Assembly: GCA_002435785.1 (NCBI GenBank) | Contig: DIUC01000082.1 | Coordinates: forward strand, 1 to 64,000 | DNA from: Saprospiraceae bacterium UBA6168 | GTDB taxonomy: Bacteria > Bacteroidota > Bacteroidia > Chitinophagales > Saprospiraceae | Reading direction: 5' to 3' | DNA length: 64,000 bases | Shown here: positions 50,984 through 60,162 of the stretch, in pieces | Layout of the letters: each line of letters opens with the position of its first letter | Position numbering within the stretch: the stretch's first letter is position 1 | Program-made: the position numbers and the translations under genes | The notes under the pieces: generated by a model | The model's input: only the letters and a program-made list of their open reading frames with translations | Database searches by the model: none | Told to the model about the DNA's origin: nothing

Positions 50984-53650
50984 TTACATTTTCTCGATAA
51001 GCCAAGAAGCATCCTGCTTAAACAGCTCGGAGCCATTGCTGTCATGGACGAACATGGCGAAGCCAGAGTGGCGCAGGTAATGGTTGGCAAACTTGACAGA
51101 CTGGAAGGAGCGGAAGTTCCGCTCATTGGCGCCGGGTGCCGATGTCAGCGGCTTTACCGACTTGAATTTAGCTCCGTCGGGGACGTTGCCTCCTGTAGCT
51201 TTTTCCACGTGAACCTCCTTATTGTCGCGGGCGGTGAGGTACATATCAGCCCCGGCGTTTGTCACTTTGAAGGCATATATGTCGTTGCCGAGTTCCACCC
51301 GCTGTATTTCCATCCATTTCGCATTGCTGCCCAGCTTGGCCTGGCTCAAGATGCGCCCCCTGCTGTCGTTGTTGTTCGTTGCAAACCAATAGGAGTCCTT
51401 GTCCCCTTTGCCTTCGCTGATGGAGAAGGCGAGTACCTTGAACTTGTCGGGCAGGGCTACAGCGGCGCTTGAGGCTCCAGTGGAAGTTGCCTTGGCAAAC
51501 CCTTCCTCGATGCGCCAAGAGGCATCCTGCTTGAACAGCTCTGAGCCGTTGCTCTCATGGACGAACATGGCAAAATGTTCGTGGCGCAGGTAATGGTTGG
51601 CGAACTTCACGGATACAAAAGAGCAGAAATTGCGGTCACTGGCTCCTTTTGCCGAGGTCAAGGCTTTTACCGACCTGAATTTAGCGCCCTCAGATACGTT
51701 GCCCCCTGTTGCCTTTTCGACGTGGACTTCTTTGTTGTCGCGGGCGGTGAGGTACATGTCGGAGCCGGAGTTTGTCACTTTGAAAGCATAGATGCCATTA
51801 CCAAGGGAGACCTGCTGTATTTCCATCCACTTTGCATTGCTGCCCAGCTTGGCCTGGCTCAGGATGCGTCCCCTGCTGTCGTTGTTGTTCAAGGCAAACC
51901 AATAGGAGTCCTTGTCCCCTTTTCCTTCGCTGATAGAGAAGGCATGTACCCTGAATTTATCCGGCAGCGCTACGGTTTCTGAAGACGCAGTCGCAGTTCC
52001 TTTGGATGTTGATACCACGGCCAATCCTGCCTCGATGAGCCAGGAAGCATTTTGATAGAATGCCTCGGAGCCATTACTCGCTTGGCAGGAAATGGCAAAA
52101 CCTTGCTGGCAAAGGTAGTAGTCGGCGTATTTTACGGACACAAAGGAGCAGGAACTGCGCTTGCCACTGGCTTTGCCTGAGTACAGGGAAGCCACGCACC
52201 TGTACTTTGCGGCATCGGATACTTTGCCACCAACTGCTCTTTCGATATGGACTTCCTTGTTGTCGCGCACGGTCATATACATGTCGGTGCCAGCATTCAA
52301 TACCTTGAACGCACAGATGCCTCCACCCAAATCAATGCGCTGTATGTCCATCAATTTGGCATCGTTGCCCATTCTTGATGTGTTCAGCAAGCGGCACCGG
52401 CTGTCGTTGGTGTTCATACCGAAGCAGTACGACTCGCTACCACTTGACCAACCATAGACCCTGAACTCGCTGGGCAGCGTCACGGCTACTGACGAAGAAG
52501 TAGCCTTAGTTTCCTTGATAGATGCCGCCACGACCGATTCTTCCACTATGAACCAACTAGCATCCTGCTTGAAAAGGTCTGAGCCATCGCTCGCATTTAC
52601 GAACAGCATAAGTCCAGAGTGGCGCAGATAGTGGTTGGCGTATTTCACAGACAGGAAGGAGCCGCATGCACGGCCACCGGCGTTCTTCACAGTGGTCAGG
52701 GCATCCACCATCTTGAATTGTGCGGCATCGGATATTTTGCCACCTACTGCCTTTTCAATATGCACTTCCTTGTTGTTGCGGACAGTGAGGTACATGTCGG
52801 TGCCAGCGTTCAATACCTTGAAAACAACGATGCCACCTAGGTAGGTTATCTGTTGGATGTCCAGCCATTTGCCGCTTTTGCCCAGTTTTGCCTGGCTTGA
52901 TATGAGGCAGCGGCTTTCACTGTTGTTCATGCTCATGCAATAGGGATCTTTGTCGCTTGATTGGCCTGCATTGATGGAATAGGCGTATAGCCTCCATGTA
53001 CCGCCAATTGCCACCCCATCTGAAACCGCCAACACCGATGTTGAGCTAGCGGTAGGAGCCGTCTTCTCCGGCATGACCTCCTTGCCGTTTACGCTGACGT
53101 GGATACCGCTCAGCGAGTTTCTGTCCGCACAATCGTCGAACTGGACGATGACAATGCGGTTGGCACCGCTGGCTATCTTGGCCTTTAGGTCCACATTCCC
53201 GACGTTATCCCGACCATTGCTGATTATCAAATCTGCATTTGCATCAAAAGTGCCATTGGGGAACTTGGAATTGAAAATATAAATCCTGGCCCCATCATCC
53301 GCTTTGTCGTAAGACACGGTGAACTTGTCCACTTTTATGTTGGCGGGGATGCTCACGGAAGTCTGGAAATAAGTAAAGTCCAATTGTTCCCTGCACCGGA
53401 CGGTGGATGACCTATCAATGAACACGTTGCCTGCGCTGTTTTTTGGAGCCTCCTTCCAGCCATTGTCATTTTGGGCAGGTATTTTGGCCTTTGCATAGGC
53501 GCTAGGGTCGCCGTTTTTCGGATTAGCATGGTTGACGATGCCTTCTTTGCCCTCATGGATTTGCCAGGGGCTTACGGTGATTTGAGCCATCAGGACAACA
53601 GGGCCAATGATGAGGATTAAAATGGCCATGAATGATTTCATCTCTTTCAT
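50984..53650 (-). CDS. Secreted protein with four AbfB-type beta-trefoil repeats
   Basis: An 888-residue protein from MKEMKSFMAILILIIGPVVL (signal peptide ending LMAQ). Residues 24-195 form a beta-sandwich of unknown type with two Cys. Four tandem repeats of about 150 residues cover 215-888. Each resembles the arabinose-binding AbfB domain and ends with a phrase such as SVKFANHYLRHSGFAMFVHD then GSELFKQDASWLIE. Internal motifs (SRGRILSQAKLGSNAKWMEIQ; YAFKVTNAGADMYLTARDNKE) repeat four times. Repeats 3 and 4 are almost identical in DNA; repeats 1 and 2 are more diverged. There is no catalytic domain or sorting domain, so it may be a glycan-binding lectin. ATG codons at 53650 and 53641 are both possible. 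Confidence 0.85.
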   Translation of the reverse strand: MKEMKSFMAILILIIGPVVLMAQITVSPWQIHEGKEGIVNHANPKNGDPSAYAKAKIPAQNDNGWKEAPKNSAGNVFIDRSSTVRCREQLDFTYFQTSVSIPANIKVDKFTVSYDKADDGARIYIFNSKFPNGTFDANADLIISNGRDNVGNVDLKAKIASGANRIVIVQFDDCADRNSLSGIHVSVNGKEVMPEKTAPTASSTSVLAVSDGVAIGGTWRLYAYSINAGQSSDKDPYCMSMNNSESRCLISSQAKLGKSGKWLDIQQITYLGGIVVFKVLNAGTDMYLTVRNNKEVHIEKAVGGKISDAAQFKMVDALTTVKNAGGRACGSFLSVKYANHYLRHSGLMLFVNASDGSDLFKQDASWFIVEESVVAASIKETKATSSSVAVTLPSEFRVYGWSSGSESYCFGMNTNDSRCRLLNTSRMGNDAKLMDIQRIDLGGGICAFKVLNAGTDMYMTVRDNKEVHIERAVGGKVSDAAKYRCVASLYSGKASGKRSSCSFVSVKYADYYLCQQGFAISCQASNGSEAFYQNASWLIEAGLAVVSTSKGTATASSETVALPDKFRVHAFSISEGKGDKDSYWFALNNNDSRGRILSQAKLGSNAKWMEIQQVSLGNGIYAFKVTNSGSDMYLTARDNKEVHVEKATGGNVSEGAKFRSVKALTSAKGASDRNFCSFVSVKFANHYLRHEHFAMFVHESNGSELFKQDASWRIEEGFAKATSTGASSAAVALPDKFKVLAFSISEGKGDKDSYWFATNNNDSRGRILSQAKLGSNAKWMEIQRVELGNDIYAFKVTNAGADMYLTARDNKEVHVEKATGGNVPDGAKFKSVKPLTSAPGANERNFRSFQSVKFANHYLRHSGFAMFVHDSNGSELFKQDASWLIEKM

Positions 53651-53702
53651 TTCTTTAAGAATTAAAGTGATTTTATTGCCTACTCTTTGCAGGATTTTCG
53701 GC
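53651..53702 (-). promoter_or_regulatory. Shared upstream element, copy at the AbfB lectin gene
   Basis: The minus strand carries GCCGAAAATCC, AGAGTAGGCA and CACTTTAATTCT in the same order and nearly the same spacing as upstream of the gene at 46081. The genes themselves are unrelated, so the similarity is specific to the leader. Confidence 0.6.
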
Positions 53703-54171
53703 TTACTCCTTTTTAAGATTTGATTTTTTTGCACCCTTCAAAGCCTGGGGTTTGGCATGGCAAGCCCAAGGCCCCATTGGTACAGGTGCAAGTCAGTTCT
53801 GTGGGTGTTCGTCAGGCAAAAAAGGCAGACCGGCTATACCACTTTAAGCTTTAATAAGCATACCGGCCTACCCTTTTTGCTGTGGTGTTCTTTTAAATTG
53901 GAGTGCAATAGTGGTGGAGACCTCGACCATGCAATCCAGCATGGGAGGTTCAGGGTGGAAATGACAGTTCTCATCTTATTTTTTGCTTTAAAGTGGTACA
54001 ACTGCTATTCGTGGTTCCTCGGAAAAATGAATAGCCGTTGTCTTAATCTTTCGCTGCAAAGATGGGGCAGCCCCAATGGGTTGATTTCGTCAACTTAGTC
54101 ACATTTTCCGTCAAAATAAAAGAAAGGCACAGGTAGCAAAATCCGTCAGGGGCGGAATTTGTCGTTGAAAA
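53703..54171. other. 469-bp intergenic region
   Basis: No gene is called; the plus-strand frame at 53757-54098 has no signature. An imperfect hairpin at about 53815-53880 (AAAAAGG.AG.CCGG against CCGG.CT.CCTTTTT-like sequence) may be a terminator for either side or part of the lectin leader. Confidence 0.5.
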
Positions 54172-57100
54172 TCAAGCACTTAGGAAATCGGAGGGCAATT
54201 TCCCGAACCGCTGCTTGAAACTCCTTGAAAAAGAGCGGGCGTCGCTGTAGCCCACTTTGTCGGCGACTTTGGCGATGGAATTATAGCTGCGGTTTTCTAA
54301 AAGTCGGCGAGCTTGGTCGAGGCGGACTTCCTGCAAATATTGCAAGGGCGACAGCCCAGTGAGGCGCTTCAACTGCCGTAGCAAGGTAGATTCGCTCATG
54401 GCAAATTCAAAAGCTAGAAAAGGAATGTTCAGGGTCTCGTTGGCCATGTTTTTCTGGACAAAGGCTTCAAAGGATTCCAACCAAACCCGGTCTGGTTCGG
54501 AGACCATGGGGCCGACAGCAACCACCTCGCCGGTGGCGGACAAGTTCAAATTGGGTTTCTCTGATTGGCGATTCTTGGAATTGGCCAGCAGGTTCTCAAT
54601 CCGCACCAACAATTCCTCCTCGTCGAAGGGTTTGGTCAGGTAATCGTCCACCCCGATCCGCAGGGCCTTGAGGCGGTCGTCCAGCTCGGCCCGTGCCGTG
54701 AGCATGATGACGGGGATGTGGCGGGTGGCACCGTCGGACTTCAGCCTTTCGAGCAATTGGTAGCCGTCCATGACGGGCATCATGAGGTCGGAGAGAATTA
54801 AAAATTGAGAAATCGAAGATTCACGCAAGTAATTGAAAATTGAAAATTGAGCGTCTAAGTTTGCCCCGTCATTTTCAATTTTCCATTTTCCATTTATCAA
54901 TTCTAAAGCTGCTTGCCCATTCTCGACACTGAGGACGTTGTATTTTTCCTCCAAAAGCAGCCGGATGTAATCTTGTAGTTGGGGGTTGTCCTCCACGACA
55001 AGGATGGTGGGCTTTGCATCGCCGGAAGTTACCGGGTTGGGTACATACTCTTTCGCAACAGCTGCGACGGCTGCCATCCCCAATTCATCCGATTGAGGAC
55101 TGCCGTCCCGAGCCATCGGGACAAGACCTGCCGACGGCGGACTCTCCACCACCTTGACCGGGAACGCTACCCGGAAGGTGGAGCCTTTGCCGGGACTGCT
55201 TGCCACTTCGATTTTCCCGCCGAATAGTTTGGCGTATTCGTGGCAAAGTGCGAGGCCGATGCCCGTGCCGCCTTCGGCGGGCTTGTCGGGGCGGGTGGTC
55301 TGGAAAAAGCGGTCGAACACATGCGGCAGGTCCTCGGGGTGGATGCCGGGGCCGGTATCGGAGACGGAGATGACGAGGTATGAGGGATGAGGTGTGAGGG
55401 ATGAACCAACCTTGGCATGCATCCCTGTTTCCTCATCCCTCATTCCTATGTTTACTTTGATTTCCCCGCCCGCCGGGGTGAACTTGAAGGCATTGGAAAG
55501 CAGGTTGTAAATTATCTGGCGGCATTTCTCTTGGTCAATGATGGCCGTCAGTTGGTTGTCAAGGTTTGTTTTAAATAGAAAATCAATTGGCTTGCGGTCG
55601 GCCAATGACTGGAATTGTGCAGCGTAGTTTCCGAAAAACGGAGCGAGCGTGGTGGGCTTTTCGTTCAGTTCCATCTTGCCCACTTCCAATTTTTGCAAGT
55701 CAAGGATTTCGTTGACCAACTGCTGCAGTTCTTTTCCGCTGTTGTGGGCGGTTTGTACCAGGCGGGTTTGTTTTTCGGTCAGCTCGTTTTCTTTCAATAA
55801 GGATTTGATGGGACTAAGCACGAGCGTGAGCGGTGTGCGCAGCTCATGGCTCACGTTGGCGAAGAAGCGGGACTTGGCAGCGTCGAGGCTTTTGAGCTGT
55901 TCGGCTTGCTGCTGGATGAGGGCATTTTGGGTGGCCAGTTCCTGTTTTGCTTTGCGCTGTTTGTTCATGCCAACGAGAAGCCCTCCGGCCAGCAGTAAAA
56001 CCAAAAGCGTGATGATTAAGGCATTGCGAAGTTGTGATTTTTTTAGCCGGAGTTCCAGTTCCTGGTTCTTTTTCTCGATTGCCAATTGGTCTTTTTCCTG
56101 TTGAAGAAAATAGCTTTGTGGGTTGAACCCAGCACTCTGCGCCTTGAACCTATCCTTGTGGAACTGCTGTTTTTTTATGTACGCCAAAGCATCACCAAAC
56201 CGTTGCTCTGCTTCGGCAATCTTGGCTTTGCGTTCATAATTTGCGGCCAACAAATCATCCAGCTCCAGCTTTTCGGCCTTTCCCTGCGCCTTTTCGAGGT
56301 AGGATTTCGCCATTGTCGAGTTCCCCCGCTCCCATTCCAAATCGGACAAGGAATGGAGTACCTGAATTTCAAGCCATCGGCTGGGTTCGGCTTCGCACAG
56401 CCGCAGGGTTTTTTGGTAAAAACGCTCCGCTTCCACCAATTTGTTTTGAACCATCAACAAGTCGGCCCGGCCCAGTACTGCATGAATAGCAGTGCCATAT
56501 TCCATTGGCTTGATGGGGTCGGACAAAGGGACTTTTTCAAGCGCCTCCACATGTGTTTCCATTTTGTCGTACAGCCCGGCATCTTGCGTGTGCATCAAAA
56601 GCCGCTTGTGGAGGTGGTTCATATTGGCGGTGTCCCCATCCTTCGTGGCTTGGGCGAGCAAGGCTTCCATTTCGGGCAGGACTTCCTCGATTTTCCGGTA
56701 GCTGAGGCTGCGTTCCAACAAAGCCATTTTCGTGTGCATGATGGTGGATTGTTTGCCCAATTGTTCGAACAGCCGCAATGCTTTTTCAAGGTACACGATG
56801 GTCAGCCGCTCGTCCCCAATGGCGCCATGAAAACGGCTCAGGTTCTTGTAGGTGCTGGCCTCTTTTTCCAAATTGCTTAGTCGTTGGGCCACTTTTACCA
56901 TTTCCTCCCCGACAAAAATGGCCGCCAGTAGGTTGAAGCGACGTTCCAGCTTAATCATGATGGCATAATAGGTCTGGAAAAGACAATTGTCATCCGCTCC
57001 GCAATGGCTCCGCACCAGTTGCAGGATGAATTGGCGGGTCGTGTCGGCACCCGGTTGTTCCAATTGTTTTTCGATGAGCGGCCAAAGGGGGTCGGCGGCG

Positions 57101-57198
57101 CTTGATGGGCGGGGGTTGCCTTGAGCCAATAGATTGCCCGCTATGCCGCCTGAAAATAGAAGCGATAGGATTAAAAAGTATGGGAATAGGTGGCTCAA
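54172..57198 (-). CDS. Hybrid one-protein two-component regulator: TPR sensor, kinase, receiver, AraC domain
   Basis: A 1008-residue membrane protein. Signal peptide 1-26; periplasmic TPR-like sensor about 40-370; coiled coil 370-390; membrane helix 392-411; HisKA with phospho-His451 in ANVSHELRTPLTLV; HATPase 555-680 (N box NLLSNAFKF, G1 SDTGPG, G2 GGTGIGLAL); receiver 730-870 with phospho-Asp804 in LILSDLMMPVMDG and Lys857 in YLTKPF; AraC-type HTH 915-1005 (SESTLLRQLKRLTG; VADKVGYSDARSFSRSFKQ). It uses TPRs rather than the propeller of polysaccharide HTCS regulators. Two insertions encoded by short word arrays lie in the HATPase (about 585-606) and receiver (about 770-798). It is divergent from the LytTR gene. 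Confidence 0.93.
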   Translation of the reverse strand: MSHLFPYFLILSLLFSGGIAGNLLAQGNPRPSSAADPLWPLIEKQLEQPGADTTRQFILQLVRSHCGADDNCLFQTYYAIMIKLERRFNLLAAIFVGEEMVKVAQRLSNLEKEASTYKNLSRFHGAIGDERLTIVYLEKALRLFEQLGKQSTIMHTKMALLERSLSYRKIEEVLPEMEALLAQATKDGDTANMNHLHKRLLMHTQDAGLYDKMETHVEALEKVPLSDPIKPMEYGTAIHAVLGRADLLMVQNKLVEAERFYQKTLRLCEAEPSRWLEIQVLHSLSDLEWERGNSTMAKSYLEKAQGKAEKLELDDLLAANYERKAKIAEAEQRFGDALAYIKKQQFHKDRFKAQSAGFNPQSYFLQQEKDQLAIEKKNQELELRLKKSQLRNALIITLLVLLLAGGLLVGMNKQRKAKQELATQNALIQQQAEQLKSLDAAKSRFFANVSHELRTPLTLVLSPIKSLLKENELTEKQTRLVQTAHNSGKELQQLVNEILDLQKLEVGKMELNEKPTTLAPFFGNYAAQFQSLADRKPIDFLFKTNLDNQLTAIIDQEKCRQIIYNLLSNAFKFTPAGGEIKVNIGMRDEETGMHAKVGSSLTPHPSYLVISVSDTGPGIHPEDLPHVFDRFFQTTRPDKPAEGGTGIGLALCHEYAKLFGGKIEVASSPGKGSTFRVAFPVKVVESPPSAGLVPMARDGSPQSDELGMAAVAAVAKEYVPNPVTSGDAKPTILVVEDNPQLQDYIRLLLEEKYNVLSVENGQAALELINGKWKIENDGANLDAQFSIFNYLRESSISQFLILSDLMMPVMDGYQLLERLKSDGATRHIPVIMLTARAELDDRLKALRIGVDDYLTKPFDEEELLVRIENLLANSKNRQSEKPNLNLSATGEVVAVGPMVSEPDRVWLESFEAFVQKNMANETLNIPFLAFEFAMSESTLLRQLKRLTGLSPLQYLQEVRLDQARRLLENRSYNSIAKVADKVGYSDARSFSRSFKQRFGKLPSDFLSA
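54807..54894. repeat. In-frame word array inside the receiver domain
   Basis: TTGAAAA words (about 54840-54862) face TTTTCAA/TTTTCCA words (about 54868-54894) with a 7-bp period. Translated, they add about 28 residues (KWKIENDGANLDAQFSIFNY then LRESSISQ) between ALELING and FLILSD, where normal receivers have a spacing of only about eight residues. Confidence 0.8.
55083..55137. repeat. Hairpin-coding linker between HATPase and receiver domains
   Basis: The perfect dyad GTCCCGA-GCCA-TCGGGAC at about 55108-55125 lies in the linker that encodes PPSAGLVPMARDGSPQSDEL. It looks like another inserted hairpin element, here in a tolerant interdomain position. Confidence 0.55.
55380..55446. repeat. 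In-frame word array inside the HATPase domain
   Basis: TATGAGGGATGAGG...GAGGGATGA on the left mirrors CTCATCCCTCATTCC on the right. The words are those of the CATCCCT array at 6106. Translated, they form GMRDEETGMHAKVGSSLTPH, an extra segment between KVNI and YLVISVSDTGPG, where related kinases have a short turn. Confidence 0.8.
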
Positions 57199-57442
57199 AC
57201 TACTGCCATTTGTTTATTGTATTAACTGTCGAACGGTAAAAATCCACAAATTCTGGTTCAGACAAGCATAGCCTGAAAAAAAAAGTGTAGTCCTTATTGC
57301 CCAGTCGCCTTCCACGACAGGCTATTTTTCCACAAAAAAACAAACAAATGCTGTGTTGATTAAGCGCTTGCTTGTTTGGCGCATTACCTTTTTTGCTTCC
57401 TTTTCCAAAGCATACTTAGTTTCGCCCCGAATCCGCAGCACC

Positions 57443-58297
57443 ATGATTGAATTTCTTTCTTCACCATATCCGCTGACAAAAAGCACGTCCTCCACCCTCC
57501 TTTTTGCACTGGGCACTGGAGCGTTTGTCGCTTTTTTCCTCATCGTTTTCCAACCATTTGGCACACGGGAGTTCCAAAGCGAAACGAAGTACCTGTTCTT
57601 GGCGGGCTATGGTGTGGTCATTTCATTAGTGATATTGTTGGGCAGCAAGCTGCCGCTGGTGCTTTTCCCGAAGGTTTTTGAAGAAGAACGCTGGACGGTG
57701 GGCAAGCATATCCTTTATTCCACGTTGGTTTTTGCACTGGTGTTCTTCGCCTGCTATGTCTATAAAGACCTCGCCTTGGGCAACCCGGTATCGTGGCGGG
57801 GCTTCTTGGGCTTTTTTCCCATCGCCCTGTCCATTGCTGTTTTTCCGATTGCCGGGCTGGTCGTCGGCGATTATGTGCGCCAACTCCAGCGCCACACAAA
57901 ATTGGCCGCTGCCGCAAACAGCCATTTGGCACACCCGTTGCCAAAGGCCGATTCACTAAAAATCACCCTGCCCGACGAGAACGGCAAGCCCGTGCTCGAA
58001 CTACTGCCCACCCAATTGCTCTACCTCCAGGCCGCCGACAACTACGTGGAGGTTTTTCACCTCGAAAACGCCGCCACGCCACGTCGCACCATCCTCCGCA
58101 ACTCGCTGTCGGCACTGGAAACCGTTCCCGGCAACGGCTGCCTTTTCCGCTGCCACCGCTCCTACCTCGTCAACCTCTCGCTGGTCGAGCGGGTCACCGG
58201 CAATGCCCAAGGCTACCGCCTGCACTTCGCAGGATTGGAGGCTTCCGTGCCGGTGGCCCGTGGCCGCAGCGCCGAGGTTTTGGACAAATTGCGCTGA
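57443..58297 (+). CDS. Membrane-bound LytTR family DNA-binding regulator
   Basis: A 285-residue protein from MIEFLSSPYPLTKSTSS. The N-terminal 150 residues contain four membrane helices (about 18-40, 50-72, 90-108, 115-140). A linker and a C-terminal LytTR DNA-binding domain (about 180-285) follow: LELLPTQLLYLQAADNYVEVFH, RTILRNSLSALE, CLFRCHRSYLVNLSLVERV, LEASVPVARGRS. This membrane-LytTR layout, without a receiver domain, is frequent in Bacteroidota. The signal is unknown. It is divergent from the hybrid kinase, so both may be controlled from the 244-bp region between them. An ATG at 57353 adds 30 residues without clear support. Confidence 0.88.
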   Translation: MIEFLSSPYPLTKSTSSTLLFALGTGAFVAFFLIVFQPFGTREFQSETKYLFLAGYGVVISLVILLGSKLPLVLFPKVFEEERWTVGKHILYSTLVFALVFFACYVYKDLALGNPVSWRGFLGFFPIALSIAVFPIAGLVVGDYVRQLQRHTKLAAAANSHLAHPLPKADSLKITLPDENGKPVLELLPTQLLYLQAADNYVEVFHLENAATPRRTILRNSLSALETVPGNGCLFRCHRSYLVNLSLVERVTGNAQGYRLHFAGLEASVPVARGRSAEVLDKLR

Positions 58298-58398
58298 CAT
58301 TTCGCCCCAGCAGCCTGCATTTCGCCCCAAAACGCTGCCATTCGCCCCGCCCGTTTGCCGTTCGGCCCTTCGTACTTTACAAGCCCTTTCTGCCACGA

Positions 58399-58406
58399 TA
58401 CATTTG
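58399..58406 (+). promoter_or_regulatory. Putative -7 element TACATTTG before the protease gene
   Basis: Perfect TAnnTTTG box 57 bp before the ATG at 58463. No TTG is found at the standard -33 distance. Confidence 0.45.
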
Positions 58407-58462
58407 TCTTCGTCAAACCGGGCAAAGGTCGTCCGGCACTGTTCCACCAAAATATTGTCAAC

Positions 58463-59293
58463 ATGGAAAAAAGAATCGTCATCTCCTTGCTCACCATCGC
58501 CGCTTTTGTGCTGTCGCAAAATGGCGGGAAAATCCTTGAGCTTTTCGAGTGGTACGCTGCGCTCGACGTGCCAGTGAAAAGGGTTGTTTACAAAACATTT
58601 TGGTACATCGCTTTCCCGCTGGGGGTCATGGGCTTGTTTCATGGCTTCCGCAAAATAGCTGCCGAGGCGGGGCTTGCCAGCCGTGCGGCGCAGGGCATCG
58701 GCACGGGGCTGGTGGGCACGCTGCCCATGCTGTTGGGCGCTGGTCTGCTGGTCCGGTTTCAAGTACAGTTGGACTGGATGGCCATCCTGAACGGTTGCCT
58801 GCTGGCAGCGGTGGGCGAGGAAATCTTGTACCGAGCGATGCTGTTCGGGCAGTTGTTCCGCCATGCCCGCTGGGGCTTCCTGTGGGCAGGGCTGGCAAGT
58901 GCGGTGATTTTTGGGACGGGCCACCTGTACCAAGGCAACGAACTCGGTGCGATGGTCGGCATTTTTGCCGTCACCTTCCTCGGCGGGATGTGGTTCAGTT
59001 GGCTCTACGTGGAGTGGGGCAACAACCTCTGGGTGCCCATGAGTTTCCATTTCTTCATGAACCTCTCTTGGACGCTTTTTGATGTGAGCGACAACGCCCT
59101 TGGCACTTGGGCGCCCAATGTTTTCCGGGCGGCCACCATTGCCTTGTCCATCATTTTGACCATCCGCCACAAACGCAAAACGGGCGAAGCTTGGGTGGTG
59201 AAAGGCCGCCGCTGGTGGTCGGGCAAAATGCCCGTTTCATCAGCAGAAACAACTGACAACCAATCTTTTAACTTAAAAAATACAACCGTATGA
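58463..59293 (+). CDS. CPBP family intramembrane metalloprotease
   Basis: A 276-residue membrane protein with about eight helices. It has the three conserved CPBP/Abi motifs: EEILYRAML (Glu119, Glu120, Arg124), FGTGHLYQG (His154) and MSFHFFMNLSW (His196, Asn200). These residues bind the metal in Rce1-type glutamic proteases. Bacterial members cleave membrane or lipidated substrates or serve bacteriocin immunity; the substrate here is unknown. The stop overlaps the start of the next gene in ATGA (59290-59293), so the two are translationally coupled. Confidence 0.9.
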   Translation: MEKRIVISLLTIAAFVLSQNGGKILELFEWYAALDVPVKRVVYKTFWYIAFPLGVMGLFHGFRKIAAEAGLASRAAQGIGTGLVGTLPMLLGAGLLVRFQVQLDWMAILNGCLLAAVGEEILYRAMLFGQLFRHARWGFLWAGLASAVIFGTGHLYQGNELGAMVGIFAVTFLGGMWFSWLYVEWGNNLWVPMSFHFFMNLSWTLFDVSDNALGTWAPNVFRAATIALSIILTIRHKRKTGEAWVVKGRRWWSGKMPVSSAETTDNQSFNLKNTTV

Positions 59294-60144
59294 ATCGCTC
59301 AATCCTGTTTCTTATCTTCCTTTTTCTTGCACCTTTTTTTGCCTTCGGGCAAAATGAAAAATCGCTCGGCGGCACGGTTACGGACGAGCACGGCCATACC
59401 TTGGCCTATGTCAACATCGGAATCGTGGGCACGTCCATCGGCACGGTGAGCGGCATGGACGGCAGCTTTCGGCTCTACCTGCCCGCCTCCGTCAACCCGC
59501 AGGACACGCTCCGTTTTTCGATGGTCGGGCACGAGGGGCGCTCGTACACGGTGTCGGGTTTTGAATCAGCTTTTGGGGGAAAAGCGGTGGTCGCCCTTCC
59601 GCAGGCGGCCACGCTGCTCGCCGAGGTGGTGGTGAAGCCCCGTTTCACGAAGAAAAAGCGCATCGGGATGGATAAGCCCGGCACCCGTATGGCCGTCAAT
59701 TTTGCCATTTCCGACAAGCCGAACCAGAACCTCGGCGCCGAGATTGGCCGTAAGTTCAACCTGCCGAAAGGCCCCGTGCAGCTCGATACGTTCCGGTTTT
59801 TTGTTTCCCGGAACAACTTCGACACGGTGCGCCTCCGGCTCAACCTGTACCAATTGGAGAAGGGCAGGCCGGGCAGCCAATTGCTCGACAAAAACATCGT
59901 GCTGGAGCTAAAGCCCAAACAACGGGGCTGGGTCGTGGTGGATTTGGCGGCCCACAACTTGGTCGTGAGCGGCGATGTGGTGGTGGCCGTGGAATGGATT
60001 TACCATGCTGGCAAGGGTACTTCGCTGTCATTGCCCATCGCCATGCCATCTGGCGGGGTGCATTTTTACAAATTCGGCAGCCAAGGCCAATGGAAGAAGT
60101 TCCCCGGCATGTCGTCGGCCATGGAGTTGGATGTGCAGTATTGA
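59290..60144 (+). CDS. Secreted protein with carboxypeptidase-regulatory-like domain
   Basis: A 284-residue protein with a signal peptide (MNRSILFLIFLFLAPFFAFGQ). Residues 25-110 form a carboxypeptidase D regulatory-like domain (LGGTVTDEHGHTLAYVNIGI, GTVSGMDGSFRLYLP, DTLRFSMVGHEGRS), the same fold found before TonB-dependent receptors. Here no barrel follows. The C-terminal 170 residues (MAVNFAISDKPNQNLGAEIG; VRLRLNLYQLEKGRPGSQLL; SGDVVVAVEWIY) are a beta-sandwich seen in unnamed Bacteroidota proteins. It is coupled to the CPBP protease upstream, which may process or be regulated by it. Confidence 0.82.
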   Translation: MNRSILFLIFLFLAPFFAFGQNEKSLGGTVTDEHGHTLAYVNIGIVGTSIGTVSGMDGSFRLYLPASVNPQDTLRFSMVGHEGRSYTVSGFESAFGGKAVVALPQAATLLAEVVVKPRFTKKKRIGMDKPGTRMAVNFAISDKPNQNLGAEIGRKFNLPKGPVQLDTFRFFVSRNNFDTVRLRLNLYQLEKGRPGSQLLDKNIVLELKPKQRGWVVVDLAAHNLVVSGDVVVAVEWIYHAGKGTSLSLPIAMPSGGVHFYKFGSQGQWKKFPGMSSAMELDVQY

Positions 60145-60162
60145 ACTGACGAAAACCACTTA

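Noticed and set aside
53757..54098. 113-codon plus-strand open frame in the lectin/kinase gap
   Set aside because: No recognisable feature, rich in Trp/Cys in random order, and overlapping a hairpin.
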